Positions 56,559 to 64,000 of a stretch of 64,000 nt of DNA are shown here, piece after piece. Made by a program: the position numbers and the translations under genes. How positions within the stretch are numbered: position 1 is the first letter of the stretch; each line of letters opens with the position of its first letter. The stretch comes from Shewanella abyssi (lineage in GTDB: Bacteria; Pseudomonadota; Gammaproteobacteria; Enterobacterales; Shewanellaceae). The stretch spans positions 248,001 through 312,000 of the forward strand of contig NZ_JAKIKR010000001.1 of NCBI RefSeq assembly GCF_023284025.1, given 5' to 3'. The notes below the pieces were generated by a model, which ran no database searches, was not told where the DNA came from, and saw only the letters and a list, made by a program, of their open reading frames with translations.

Positions 56559-58951
56559 ACACGTACCTTGAGTAGTCTTAAACTATTACTAACAACAATA
56601 AGCGAACTGGCGGACATACCAATGGCGGCTATATAAGGCGCAACATGGCCGCTAACCGCTAATGGGATTATAAACAGGTTATAACCTAGCGCCCAGAACA
56701 AATTCTGTTTGATGATCCGCGCGGTCGATTTTGCCACTGTTACTGCATCGGCGAAGCGCGAGAGATCATCGCCTAATAAGATAATATCAGCACTGTTTTT
56801 ACTGATTGCCGCGCCGCTTCCCATGGCAACGGAAAGATTTGCACCGGCAAGCACCGGGGCATCATTAATGCCATCGCCAAACATAGCGACTTGGGCGTTT
56901 TTCTGTAGCTTGCTAACGAGTGTTAACTTATCGTCCGGAGACAATCCTTTATGAAAATCGTCAATACCGAGCCGCTTAGCTAGGTTTTCAACTTCACCAG
57001 AGTTATCACCACTAGCAATACTGATGTTGCACCCTAATTGCTTTAATGACTGTATTGCCGCTGTTGTATTGGGCCTGATCTCGTCACTTAAGGTAAATTT
57101 TGCTAGCACAATACCTTCGATACTCAGCCAAACGATGACGTCTGATTCATCGTAATTGGTGTTATTGACGAAGCTCTGACTGCCAATTTTTAGTCGTTTG
57201 CCATCAATTTCACCTTGAAGGCCGCATCCGACAAAGCTTTGTTTGTTGGATACGGTAATGCCAGGAGTTAGGTAAGCTTGGAACGCATGAGCGATAGGGT
57301 GAAGTGAGCTAGATTCCAGCGCTGCAGCATACGCTAGCAGCTGTTTTTCTGTCACAGACTCAGTAGTACTTGGCACTCGTTCTATATTGGTAATAGACAA
57401 GGATCCAAGTGTAAGCGTCCCTGTTTTGTCAAAAACGATATGGTTAAGCTTAGGTAGCTTCTCAAATACACCACTTCTACGAGTAATAATGCCAAGTTTC
57501 GTCAGTATTGCTGTTCCGCAGGTAACCGCTGTTGGCGTTGCAAGCGCTAAGGCGCAAGGGCAGGTAGCAACTAATACAGATAAGGTGACCCAAAAGGCAT
57601 CTTCTGGTGAATAGAATGACCAAAAGAGATAGGTCGCAGTTGCTATCAACAATATTGCTGCAGTAAAATAATTTGAAAATCTATCGGCATAGAGCGCAAT
57701 TTTTGGTTTGCTGTTTGAAGCTATCTCTTGCAGCCTAATAATTTCAGCAACCAGTTGATCTTGCCCCAAAGCCGTCACTCTTACGGTTATTGGTTGCTCT
57801 ATGTTAATGGTTCCCGCAAACACCTGTGAGTCGACAGATTTTGCGACGGGCATTTGCTCACCTGTTAACATGGCTTCGTTTACCGAAGAGCCGCCCTCTA
57901 TAATAACCCCGTCTGCAGCTATCACGTCACCAGGCTTTATCAAAATAACATTACCGATCACAAGACGTTTGGCAGGAACTTCTTCAATGCTGTTATCATT
58001 TTTAAGAAACGCAGTAAGCGGCACCAGCTTATGTAAATTACTGGAGCTCACAGAGGCTTTTTGACGCGCATTCTGTTCAAAGTATCGACCTAGTAATAGG
58101 AAGAAGGTAAACATCGAGACGGATTCAAAATACACTTCGCCAGTACCGTTGACTGTTTCTATACAACTCGCGATATAAGCGCCGCAAATGGCAATACTGA
58201 CTGAGACATCCATATTTAACCGGCCCATTAAAATAGAACGTATGGCGCTAAAATAGAATGGTTGAGCGGAATAGAAAACGACCGGGGCTGCAAAAAGCAT
58301 ACTGACCCAGCGAAAGTAATCTCTAAACTCAGTATCAAGCTCAGTAAAATAGCCTGCATATAGGGCGAGGGCGAACATCATCACCTGCATGGTGGCAAAG
58401 CCAGCGAGACCCAAGCGCAGTAAAAACTTTCGGCTGTCTATCTTACTTTTTGTTTCTTGCTCGTCAATCTGAAACGGTGCAGCGTGGTAACCGATAGCAC
58501 TAATGGTATTGAGAATACCGCTAAGTTTTAGCTGCTCGGCGTGCCAACTGATAAGCGCACGCTGAGTTGTGGAGTTAACTTGAATGCTGGCAATACCACT
58601 AAGTTTTTTGACTTTGTGCTCTATAAGCCAAGCACAAGCAGCGCAAGTGATGCCATCTATTGATAACGATATTTCATTTAAATCATCGCGTTGATGAATA
58701 AAATCCTGCTGCACCTCAGGCAGGTCATAGGCGCTGACACTGTTTAGTGCTTCAGGCACCAGCGCTGTCTGTTTGTTACCTGGTTCAGTTCTAAATTTAT
58801 AATAATTGGTTAAACCCGCATCAATAATCGCTTGTGATACTGCCTGACAACCAGGGCAACACATAGGTTGGTCAATATTTTGTATACGAGTAGTGAACTG
58901 GCTAGCGGTTAATACCTGCTCACTACAATGGTAACAACTGATTTGGCTCAT
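56555..58951 (-). CDS. ccoI: Copper-translocating P-type ATPase CcoI
   Basis: 798 residues. An N-terminal Cys cluster (CYHCSEQV and CCPGCQAVSQ) precedes a heavy-metal domain with GITCAACAWLIE. The membrane CPC motif is ATCPCALALATP, and the phosphorylation site is VFDKTGTLTLG, followed by MFGDGINDAPVLA. Family knowledge: it exports Cu(I) toward the periplasm for the cbb3 active site. It lies between ccoH and ccoS. Confidence 0.95.
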   Translation of the reverse strand: MSQISCYHCSEQVLTASQFTTRIQNIDQPMCCPGCQAVSQAIIDAGLTNYYKFRTEPGNKQTALVPEALNSVSAYDLPEVQQDFIHQRDDLNEISLSIDGITCAACAWLIEHKVKKLSGIASIQVNSTTQRALISWHAEQLKLSGILNTISAIGYHAAPFQIDEQETKSKIDSRKFLLRLGLAGFATMQVMMFALALYAGYFTELDTEFRDYFRWVSMLFAAPVVFYSAQPFYFSAIRSILMGRLNMDVSVSIAICGAYIASCIETVNGTGEVYFESVSMFTFFLLLGRYFEQNARQKASVSSSNLHKLVPLTAFLKNDNSIEEVPAKRLVIGNVILIKPGDVIAADGVIIEGGSSVNEAMLTGEQMPVAKSVDSQVFAGTINIEQPITVRVTALGQDQLVAEIIRLQEIASNSKPKIALYADRFSNYFTAAILLIATATYLFWSFYSPEDAFWVTLSVLVATCPCALALATPTAVTCGTAILTKLGIITRRSGVFEKLPKLNHIVFDKTGTLTLGSLSITNIERVPSTTESVTEKQLLAYAAALESSSLHPIAHAFQAYLTPGITVSNKQSFVGCGLQGEIDGKRLKIGSQSFVNNTNYDESDVIVWLSIEGIVLAKFTLSDEIRPNTTAAIQSLKQLGCNISIASGDNSGEVENLAKRLGIDDFHKGLSPDDKLTLVSKLQKNAQVAMFGDGINDAPVLAGANLSVAMGSGAAISKNSADIILLGDDLSRFADAVTVAKSTARIIKQNLFWALGYNLFIIPLAVSGHVAPYIAAIGMSASSLIVVSNSLRLLKVRV

Positions 58952-58996
58952 AGACTCGGGTTCATCGGTTTATGTTGCAAACAAAGAGATTGAAAA

Positions 58997-59476
58997 CTAG
59001 TTGAGCCAGTACTGCTGATCATCAACGAGCGTAATGCGTTGTTGCACCCGCCATGTTTGATCATAGCCTTCAATGCGAACTTCCCAAGGTCCTGAAATAG
59101 CTTGGTGGATCTCAATGCGATACACACCGTTAGCATCTGCTGTGACAATCTGATCAAAGTCTTTTTCTGCCATTGTTGGATGGAAAAAGCTAATACTCAA
59201 TGCGGCTCCGTATTGCTCGCCACCTTGTTGTGATAGTTCAACGTACTCATCATCAAACTCGAGTAGGTAGTTCATACCCAACTGTTTTGCATGTTTAATT
59301 TTTCGAAGGTCCATATTAATGGCTTTGCCTTCTTTATAATAATCCTCAGAAACAAGTGAGTCTTTATTACTGATCGCAAGATATAATAAATTGACACTAG
59401 CAACGACGGCACAAAGCGGAAGTATGATAAGAAACCAGGGCCAGAACTGTTTATACCAAGGCTGAGGAGTAGACAT
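58997..59476 (-). CDS. ccoH: cbb3 oxidase assembly protein CcoH/FixH
   Basis: 159 residues. N-terminal membrane segment FWPWFLIILPLCAVVASVNL is followed by VSEDYYKEGKAINMDL, the FixH signature, and a soluble domain ending in GPWEVRIEGYDQTWRVQ. It starts at ATG 59476, separated from ccoP by a terminator, and precedes ccoI by 45 bases. Confidence 0.93.
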   Translation of the reverse strand: MSTPQPWYKQFWPWFLIILPLCAVVASVNLLYLAISNKDSLVSEDYYKEGKAINMDLRKIKHAKQLGMNYLLEFDDEYVELSQQGGEQYGAALSISFFHPTMAEKDFDQIVTADANGVYRIEIHQAISGPWEVRIEGYDQTWRVQQRITLVDDQQYWLN

Positions 59477-59554
59477 GTTTTACACCTATAATTTGCTGAG
59501 AAACGACGTTTTTAAGAGCCGCTATTTTACCGTTAAAAGTGTGATTTAGCACTT

Positions 59555-59586
59555 GAAAAAAAGGCCTCGTTTGTGACGAGGCCTTA
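59555..59586 (-). terminator. Terminator of ccoNOQP
   Basis: AAGGCCTCGT/ACGAGGCCTT stem followed on the minus strand by seven T. It separates the oxidase structural operon from ccoH-ccoI-ccoS. Confidence 0.88.
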
Positions 59587-59615
59587 ATATTACGTTTTAT
59601 GTTACGGTAGCGTAA

Positions 59616-60572
59616 CTACTTGTTTGACAAGCTGTAAACGTATGCTGAGATTACATGAACTTTTTCTTCACCTAATACATCTTTCCATGCTGGCATTACG
59701 CCACTACGACCGTTCTTAACTGACTGTTGAATAGCACCACGACTTCCGCCGTATAGCCACGCATTATCCGTTAGGTTAGGTGCGCCCATGAATTTGTTAC
59801 CCGTGCCGTCCATTCCATGGCAGGCAAAACAGCCCTTCATGAAAGAACCTTGACCTTGAGCAGCAAGTGCTTCGTCATGTTCACGGCCAGACAACTTAAC
59901 AACATATTCAGCAAGCCCTGGTAGTTCACTGTCTTCGATCGGTAGACCGCCTTTAGGTGGCATCATACCGTGACGGCCATTCATAATGGATGTCTTAATC
60001 GTTTCAAGTTCACCGCCATATAACCAAGCACCGTCGGTGAGGTTAGGGAAGCCTTTGCTACCGCGAGCATCACTACCATGACACATTGCACAGTTTTGTA
60101 AGAACAAGCGGCCGCCCACTTTAAGCGCCTCTTTATTCTTAACTAACTCTTCCAATGGTGTATCGGCGTAAGCTTTAAAGATAGGACCAAATTTTTCGTC
60201 AGCATGCTTTACTTCTTGATCATACTGAACCCAACGTCCTTCCGCCTGAGCATCTATAACAGCCTGCTTAGATTCGGCGAGAGTGCGTACACTTTGGTTA
60301 GAGCTAGTCCAGCCTAAAAGGCCTTTATAGCTCCCAAGCCCCGGGTAAAGTGCAAGATAGATAACACTAAACACGATAGTAATGTAAAACATATAACTCC
60401 ACCATTTTGGTAGTGGGTTATTGAGCTCTTCAATACCGTCGAAGCTATGGCCCATTGATTCGCCTTCTTTTACGCCAGTGTTGTTCTTAGAACAAGCGCG
60501 TAGTAGAAAGATACAACCAATGATGACCACAGACGAGAGTACGATAATCCATATACTCCAGAAGTTTGTCAT
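59616..60572 (-). CDS. ccoP: cbb3 oxidase diheme subunit III (CcoP)
   Basis: 318 residues. Two membrane segments at the N-terminus are followed by two c-type heme sites, CAMCH and CFACH, with axial Met in later GMMPPKGG and GVMPAWKD. It donates electrons to CcoN. Its ATG overlaps the ccoQ stop (TAATG). Confidence 0.97.
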   Translation of the reverse strand: MTNFWSIWIIVLSSVVIIGCIFLLRACSKNNTGVKEGESMGHSFDGIEELNNPLPKWWSYMFYITIVFSVIYLALYPGLGSYKGLLGWTSSNQSVRTLAESKQAVIDAQAEGRWVQYDQEVKHADEKFGPIFKAYADTPLEELVKNKEALKVGGRLFLQNCAMCHGSDARGSKGFPNLTDGAWLYGGELETIKTSIMNGRHGMMPPKGGLPIEDSELPGLAEYVVKLSGREHDEALAAQGQGSFMKGCFACHGMDGTGNKFMGAPNLTDNAWLYGGSRGAIQQSVKNGRSGVMPAWKDVLGEEKVHVISAYVYSLSNK

Positions 60573-60748
60573 TACTTTTGCTCTCCTGAGTCCTTCGAAA
60601 CCAAGTTTTGCTCATCATCTGAGAAAACAAGATTAGCTGCTTCGTCGAATTGCTTTTTGCGACTAGAGCTATATGCCCAAGCAAATATACCGATGAAGGT
60701 CACCATTACTACGATGGTTATTATTCCTCGTAATGTGCCGTAATCCAT
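60572..60748 (-). CDS. ccoQ: cbb3 oxidase small subunit CcoQ
   Basis: 58 residues, too short for most ORF screens, translated from ATG at 60748 and ending at the TAA that overlaps the ccoP ATG. It reads MDYGTLRGIITIVVMVTFIG then IFAWAYSSSRKKQFDEAANL, a single membrane helix followed by a charged tail, the CcoQ/FixQ pattern. It stabilises the CcoP interaction. AGGAGGCAAATT precedes the ATG, a strong ribosome site. Confidence 0.95.
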   Translation of the reverse strand: MDYGTLRGIITIVVMVTFIGIFAWAYSSSRKKQFDEAANLVFSDDEQNLVSKDSGEQK

Positions 60749-60759
60749 AATTTGCCTCC

Positions 60760-61374
60760 TTATTTAAGCGCGTGGCCAAGTGATTGAAGATAAGCGATCA
60801 ATGCCTGCATTTCCGTCTTATCTTTCACAGCGTCTTTCGCAGCCGCAATCTCTTCATCTGTATATAGTTTATGTGTTGGATGAAGGTTGCGTAGGATATC
60901 CATCTTCTTGCCCGTCAACTCGCCGTCAAGCTTGTTTTCTGACAACCAAGGGAAACCTGGCATATTTGACTGAGGTACAACAGCGCGAGGATCAATTAAA
61001 TGAACTTCATGCCACTTATCACTGTAACGACCGCCAACACGGGCTAGATCTGGACCTGTACGCTTAGAACCCCACTGGAATGGGTGATCCCATACAGACT
61101 CACCCGCAACCGAGTAGTGTCCGTAACGTTCTGTTTCAGCACGTAGAGGGCGGATCATCTGACTGTGACAGTTATAACAACCCTCACGGACATAGATGTC
61201 ACGACCTTCAATCTGCAAAGCAGTGTAAGGGATCTGACCTTCTAGCGGTTCAGTTGTGTCTTTTTGGAAAAGTAGGGGAGTGATCTCAACCAAGCTACCG
61301 AAGCTGATTGCGATGACAGTCAATATCCCTAATAGACCGATGTTTTTCTCGACTAACTCATGATTAAATTTCAT
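60760..61374 (-). CDS. ccoO: cbb3 oxidase monoheme subunit II (CcoO)
   Basis: 204 residues. One N-terminal membrane helix, then a single heme c site in [14 protein letters not shown], and [18 protein letters not shown] and [11 protein letters not shown] with the axial Met. AAGGAG precedes the ATG. It follows ccoN by 12 bases. Confidence 0.97.
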   Translation of the reverse strand: MKFNHELVEKNIGLLGILTVIAISFGSLVEITPLLFQKDTTEPLEGQIPYTALQIEGRDIYVREGCYNCHSQMIRPLRAETERYGHYSVAGESVWDHPFQWGSKRTGPDLARVGGRYSDKWHEVHLIDPRAVVPQSNMPGFPWLSENKLDGELTGKKMDILRNLHPTHKLYTDEEIAAAKDAVKDKTEMQALIAYLQSLGHALK

Positions 61375-61386
61375 CGAATCTACTCC

Positions 61387-62823
61387 TTAAGCTGCTTTTG
61401 CATCAGCAATAGCTGGCAAAGAATCTTTAGGGGCCCTAACAGTGCGGATCACGTTGTACGCCATGATGAACATACCTGTAAGGAAGAAAACACCACCAAT
61501 GAAACGAACAAAGTAGAACGGGTAAGATGCTTCTAAGCTTTCTACAAAGCTATAAGTCAATGTACCGTCAGAGTTAACTGCGCGCCACATAAGACCCTGC
61601 ATGACACCAGAGATCCACATTGAAACGATATAAAGAACAGTACCAATTGTTGCCAACCAGAAGTGAACGTTAATCAGGTTTGTGCTGTACATACGGCCTT
61701 GGTTAAACAGTACTGGTATCAAATGATACAAAGAACCGATAGAAACCATAGCAACCCAACCCAATGCACCAGAATGAACGTGTCCAATAGTCCAGTCAGT
61801 GTAGTGAGACAGAGCGTTAACCGTCTTAATTGCCATCATTGGACCTTCGAAGGTAGACATACCATAGAAAGACAATGAAACAACAAGGAAACGCAAAATA
61901 GGGTCCGTACGAAGTTTGTGCCAAGCACCTGATAACGTCATGATCCCGTTAATCATACCACCCCAAGAAGGAGCGAACAGAATAAGCGACATCACCATAC
62001 CAAGTGATTGAGTCCAATCTGGTAGAGCAGTGTAATGTAGGTGGTGAGGACCAGCCCAAATGTACAAAGCAATCAGTGCCCAGAAGTGAACAATGGATAA
62101 ACGGTACGAATAAACAGGACGACCAGCTTGTTTAGGGACGAAGTAATACATCATACCCAAGAAGCCCGCTGTCAGAAGGAAACCAACTGCGTTGTGACCA
62201 TACCACCACTGTACCATTGCATCGACAGCACCACTGTAAAGTGAGTACGACTTGGTTAGTGATAACGGCACTGCCATAGAGTTAACTATATGCAACACGG
62301 CTACGGTGATAATAAAGGCACCAAAGAACCAGTTCGCCACATAAATGTGGGACGTCGTTCGTTTAACGATGGTACCGAAGAACACCACTGCGTACGCAAT
62401 CCAAATAATGGTAATTGCGATATCAATAGGCCATTCAAGTTCAGCGTATTCTTTTCCTTGGGTGAAACCCATAGGCAGACTAATTGCTGCTGATATAATG
62501 ACGGCTTGCCAACCCCAGAACGTAAATGCAGCTAACTTAGGTGCAAATAGTCGAGTTTGACAGGTGCGTTGGACGATATAATAGGATGTGGCGAAAAGGG
62601 CTGAAGTACCAAACGCGAAAATCACGGCATTGGTGTGTAGAGGTCGAAGACGACTATACGTTAACCATGGAGTATCGAAGTTTAGCTGCGGCCAGATTAA
62701 CTGGGCTGCGATTAATACACCTACTGACATTCCTACAATTCCCCAAAACACGGTCGTTAAGGCAAATTGGCGAACAATAGTGTAGTTGTAATCAGCGCCT
62801 TGAGGCTGGGAATGGTTCATCAT
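61387..62823 (-). CDS. ccoN: cbb3-type cytochrome c oxidase subunit I (CcoN)
   Basis: 478 residues with about twelve membrane helices. The low-spin heme His is in [10 protein letters not shown], the CuB His and the cross-linked Tyr region in [21 protein letters not shown], the His pair in [15 protein letters not shown], and the heme b ligands in [14 protein letters not shown]. This is the O2-reducing subunit of a high-affinity oxidase for microaerobic respiration. GGAAGC precedes a double ATG (62823 or 62820). FNR-type boxes lie upstream. No ccoG was seen in the cluster. Confidence 0.98.
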   Translation of the reverse strand: MMNHSQPQGADYNYTIVRQFALTTVFWGIVGMSVGVLIAAQLIWPQLNFDTPWLTYSRLRPLHTNAVIFAFGTSALFATSYYIVQRTCQTRLFAPKLAAFTFWGWQAVIISAAISLPMGFTQGKEYAELEWPIDIAITIIWIAYAVVFFGTIVKRTTSHIYVANWFFGAFIITVAVLHIVNSMAVPLSLTKSYSLYSGAVDAMVQWWYGHNAVGFLLTAGFLGMMYYFVPKQAGRPVYSYRLSIVHFWALIALYIWAGPHHLHYTALPDWTQSLGMVMSLILFAPSWGGMINGIMTLSGAWHKLRTDPILRFLVVSLSFYGMSTFEGPMMAIKTVNALSHYTDWTIGHVHSGALGWVAMVSIGSLYHLIPVLFNQGRMYSTNLINVHFWLATIGTVLYIVSMWISGVMQGLMWRAVNSDGTLTYSFVESLEASYPFYFVRFIGGVFFLTGMFIMAYNVIRTVRAPKDSLPAIADAKAA

Positions 62824-62859
62824 TTTGCTTCCACTGCTTATTACTTATACTTATTATTA

Positions 62860-62878
62860 AGTAGAGTGTGACTCTACT
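62860..62878 (-). promoter_or_regulatory. Perfect hairpin in the ccoN leader
   Basis: AGTAGAGT-GTG-ACTCTACT, an 8-bp perfect stem with a three-base loop, 37 bases before the ccoN start and within the transcript if the start is near 62993. It has no U-tract, so it is not a terminator. Possible regulatory or stability element. Confidence 0.4.
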
Positions 62879-62983
62879 CGGTAAAATGACACACAAAAGC
62901 AAATTACCTATCGGAAATTAGCCGTCTGTGTCAATGTGTAACCTTGCATTTCAACAAGTAAATGCGAGGCAATGCAATGATAC

Positions 62984-62997
62984 TTGAGCTATATCAA
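62984..62997. promoter_or_regulatory. FNR-like box 2 in the ccoN/lipoprotein divergent region
   Basis: TTGAGCTATATCAA matches the FNR consensus at nine of ten bases. It is centred 43 bases from box 1, and a TAGAAA hexamer on the plus strand (63019-63024) lies at the class II distance toward the lipoprotein gene. Confidence 0.45.
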
Positions 62998-63026
62998 AAA
63001 AGATAGGAATTCGCCCTATAGAAAAG

Positions 63027-63040
63027 TTGATCTAGATCAA
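63027..63040. promoter_or_regulatory. FNR/EtrA box 1 in the ccoN/lipoprotein divergent region
   Basis: TTGATCTAGATCAA matches TTGAT-N4-ATCAA at all ten bases and is a perfect palindrome. On the minus strand a TATCTT hexamer (63000-63005) lies 31 bases away, the class II arrangement, so it most likely serves ccoN. Confidence 0.65.
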
Positions 63041-63086
63041 GCTACTCCATAGAATGTTAATAGATTTGATTGAAAGGTTAATTATT

Positions 63087-63557
63087 GTGCAAGTTACTCA
63101 CAAATCAGTAGTATTGCGAGTTTTATATACGTTTTTCATGGCGGTTATTATCAGTGGGTGCGAACCTGATAACAGCAAAAACATGATATCTTTTAAGCAA
63201 GATGCGGGACTTTGCAATTTTCAAAAAGGTGCCTGTAGCAACACCGTCGATGATACTGAACTTAGTTTACGTATCACACCCTGGAATAGCCCAAGCGAAA
63301 AGCCACTGGCGTTAAGTTTGAACAGCTCAGTAGCGCTCGAAAATGTAAAAATGCGAATTGAAGGCCGAGACATGTTTATGGGCATTATCCCAGTGAATTT
63401 GTCTCAAGAGACTGAAACTAGCTATAAGGCGCCGCTAATCTACGGATCTTGTAGTAGCGGCTACATGGTTTGGCAAGCCATTGTGAGTTACGAGCAGGGC
63501 GGTGTTGAAAAGTTCACCATCTTTGAGTTTCTCGCCGACAGCGAAAAAGCACGCTGA
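63087..63557 (+). CDS. Lipoprotein of unknown function divergent from ccoN
   Basis: About 156 residues from the GTG at 63087, which has AAAGG nine bases upstream (an ATG at 63054 lacks one). The N-terminus VLRVLYTFFMAVIISGC is a lipoprotein signal with lipobox ISGC, so the protein is predicted to be lipidated and exposed to the periplasm. The mature part has conserved-looking Cys and Met residues in LCNFQKGAC, RDMFMG and GSCSSGYM. I recognise no family. Its promoter region is shared with ccoN, so a cbb3-related role is possible but not shown. Confidence 0.7.
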   Translation: MQVTHKSVVLRVLYTFFMAVIISGCEPDNSKNMISFKQDAGLCNFQKGACSNTVDDTELSLRITPWNSPSEKPLALSLNSSVALENVKMRIEGRDMFMGIIPVNLSQETETSYKAPLIYGSCSSGYMVWQAIVSYEQGGVEKFTIFEFLADSEKAR

Positions 63558-63659
63558 AGTTAAGCCGCTTTTATAATGATGAAATAAGAGTAGAAAAGAG
63601 TGAAACCTTTGCAAGTTGCCTTACTATGAATGTGGTCTAAATCTCATTATTGCAATATC

Positions 63660-63678
63660 ACTATTGATAATCATTCTC
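63660..63678 (+). promoter_or_regulatory. Fur box upstream of the Cys-rich gene
   Basis: ACTATTGATAATCATTCTC matches GATAATGATAATCATTATC at 15 of 19 bases, including the TGATAATCATT core. It overlaps a promoter with -35 TTGATA (63664-63669) and -10 TATATT (63686-63691), 16 bases apart, so iron-bound Fur should repress the next gene. Confidence 0.75.
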
Positions 63679-63708
63679 ATTGCGTTATATTGAGACTAAT
63701 AATAGGGT

Positions 63709-63960
63709 ATGCAACAAGAGAACGTCATGGGATCCATAACTAAAAAACTTAACATCAGTATCTCACAACAGAAGATGGCGCAATTAATACAGCAAGGGCA
63801 CTTATGTGCAGCCGATTTTAAATGTTTAGACGCAGAGTCAAAGCAGACCGTGTGGCAACTTTGCCTTTGGTGCTGTGAAAAGCGAATTCACTGTGAAAAA
63901 GCTTGTTCAAGCGACTGTACAGCCCAATACACGAGTAAAATTACGCTAACAACTGGCTAA
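63709..63960 (+). CDS. Small Cys-rich protein, Fur-regulated, unknown function
   Basis: 83 residues from ATG 63709, or 77 from ATG 63727 (MGSITKKL), which has AAGAG upstream. Eight Cys lie in the C-terminal two thirds: HLCAADFKC, QLCLWCCEK, HCEKACSSDC. That suggests iron-sulfur or metal binding. It is not a Bfd or FeoC pattern that I recognise. It follows a strong Fur box and promoter, so it should be expressed under iron limitation. The next 40 bases to the window end hold nothing I can read. Confidence 0.7.
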   Translation: MQQENVMGSITKKLNISISQQKMAQLIQQGHLCAADFKCLDAESKQTVWQLCLWCCEKRIHCEKACSSDCTAQYTSKITLTTG

Positions 63961-64000
63961 ATCGACTTAATTGCTGTCACTGGGCAATATAAGGCTACTT

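Noticed and set aside
58948-59157. Minus-strand frame of 69 codons overlapping the ccoH end
   Set aside because: Overlaps ccoH in another frame, lacks motif and start support.
60487-60684. Minus-strand frame of 65 codons spanning the ccoQ/ccoP junction
   Set aside because: The real gene here is ccoQ (60572-60748) in another frame with a strong ribosome site and the family pattern.

Overview
This window looks like a chromosomal segment of a Shewanella-type marine gammaproteobacterium. This is inferred from gene content and protein similarity recalled from memory; no search was run. The pointers are a SeqA/Dam-type replication system, an FNR/EtrA regulator next to a cbb3 oxidase cluster, an EarP/EF-P pair with Arg32, a long-form isocitrate lyase, and the lrp-ftsK-lolA-rarA-serS block. 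I see no prophage, insertion sequence, CRISPR array or plasmid backbone. Almost all of it is ordered core genome.

Layout. 1-2340: 3' part of an S9 prolyl-oligopeptidase-type peptidase and a small ABM-fold protein. 2736-7778: glyoxylate-shunt module, aceA (minus), a LysR regulator (plus) and malate synthase G (plus). 7884-11462: bifunctional AdhE (minus) divergent from a MarC/YchE membrane protein. 11622-12671: persulfide dioxygenase-rhodanese fusion. 12965-16294: alaA, yfbR and a dGTPase-family protein, all minus. 16687-18500: earP-efp. 18606-23025: fldA/ybfE/DUF2788/ybfF (minus) back-to-back with seqA-pgm (plus). 23095-24856: msrA and astE. 25039-28782: branched-chain 2-oxoacid dehydrogenase operon (E1alpha, E1beta, E2). 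28921-35655: nadA, a NIT-domain chemoreceptor, tRNA-Ser(GGA), a sulfotransferase, clsA and an EEP-family protein. 35693-40418: a RecQ-like helicase, a DUF885 lipoprotein and an orphan response regulator. 40492-48731: ald divergent from lrp, then ftsK-lolA-rarA-crcB-serS. 48991-53727: an aromatic/aspartate aminotransferase, a YvcK/CofD-like protein, a Bax-like glucosaminidase overlapping a DUF2987 protein, and ttcA. 53807-62823: uspE, etrA, then a TauE/SafE-like protein, ccoS, ccoI, ccoH, ccoP, ccoQ, ccoO and ccoN, all minus. 63054-63960: a divergent lipoprotein of unknown function and a small Cys-rich protein behind a Fur box.

Functional themes. Oxygen and redox control dominates the right end: etrA sits beside the high-affinity cbb3 oxidase genes and their copper-assembly factors, and FNR-type TTGAT-N4-ATCAA boxes occur in the ccoN/lipoprotein divergent region, upstream of alaA and, imperfectly, upstream of uspE. 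Central carbon and amino-acid metabolism (aceA/glcB, adhE, ald, alaA, bkd, astE, the aminotransferase) fills much of the left and middle. Several promoters carry clear palindromes (bkd, adhE leader, aceA-lysR, glcB) that suggest dedicated regulators.

I did not find a convincing undescribed multi-gene system. The least explained items are the lipoprotein divergent from ccoN with tandem FNR boxes, the Fur-box Cys-rich protein at 63709-63960, the perfect inverted repeat in the adhE leader, and the sulfotransferase next to tRNA-Ser.
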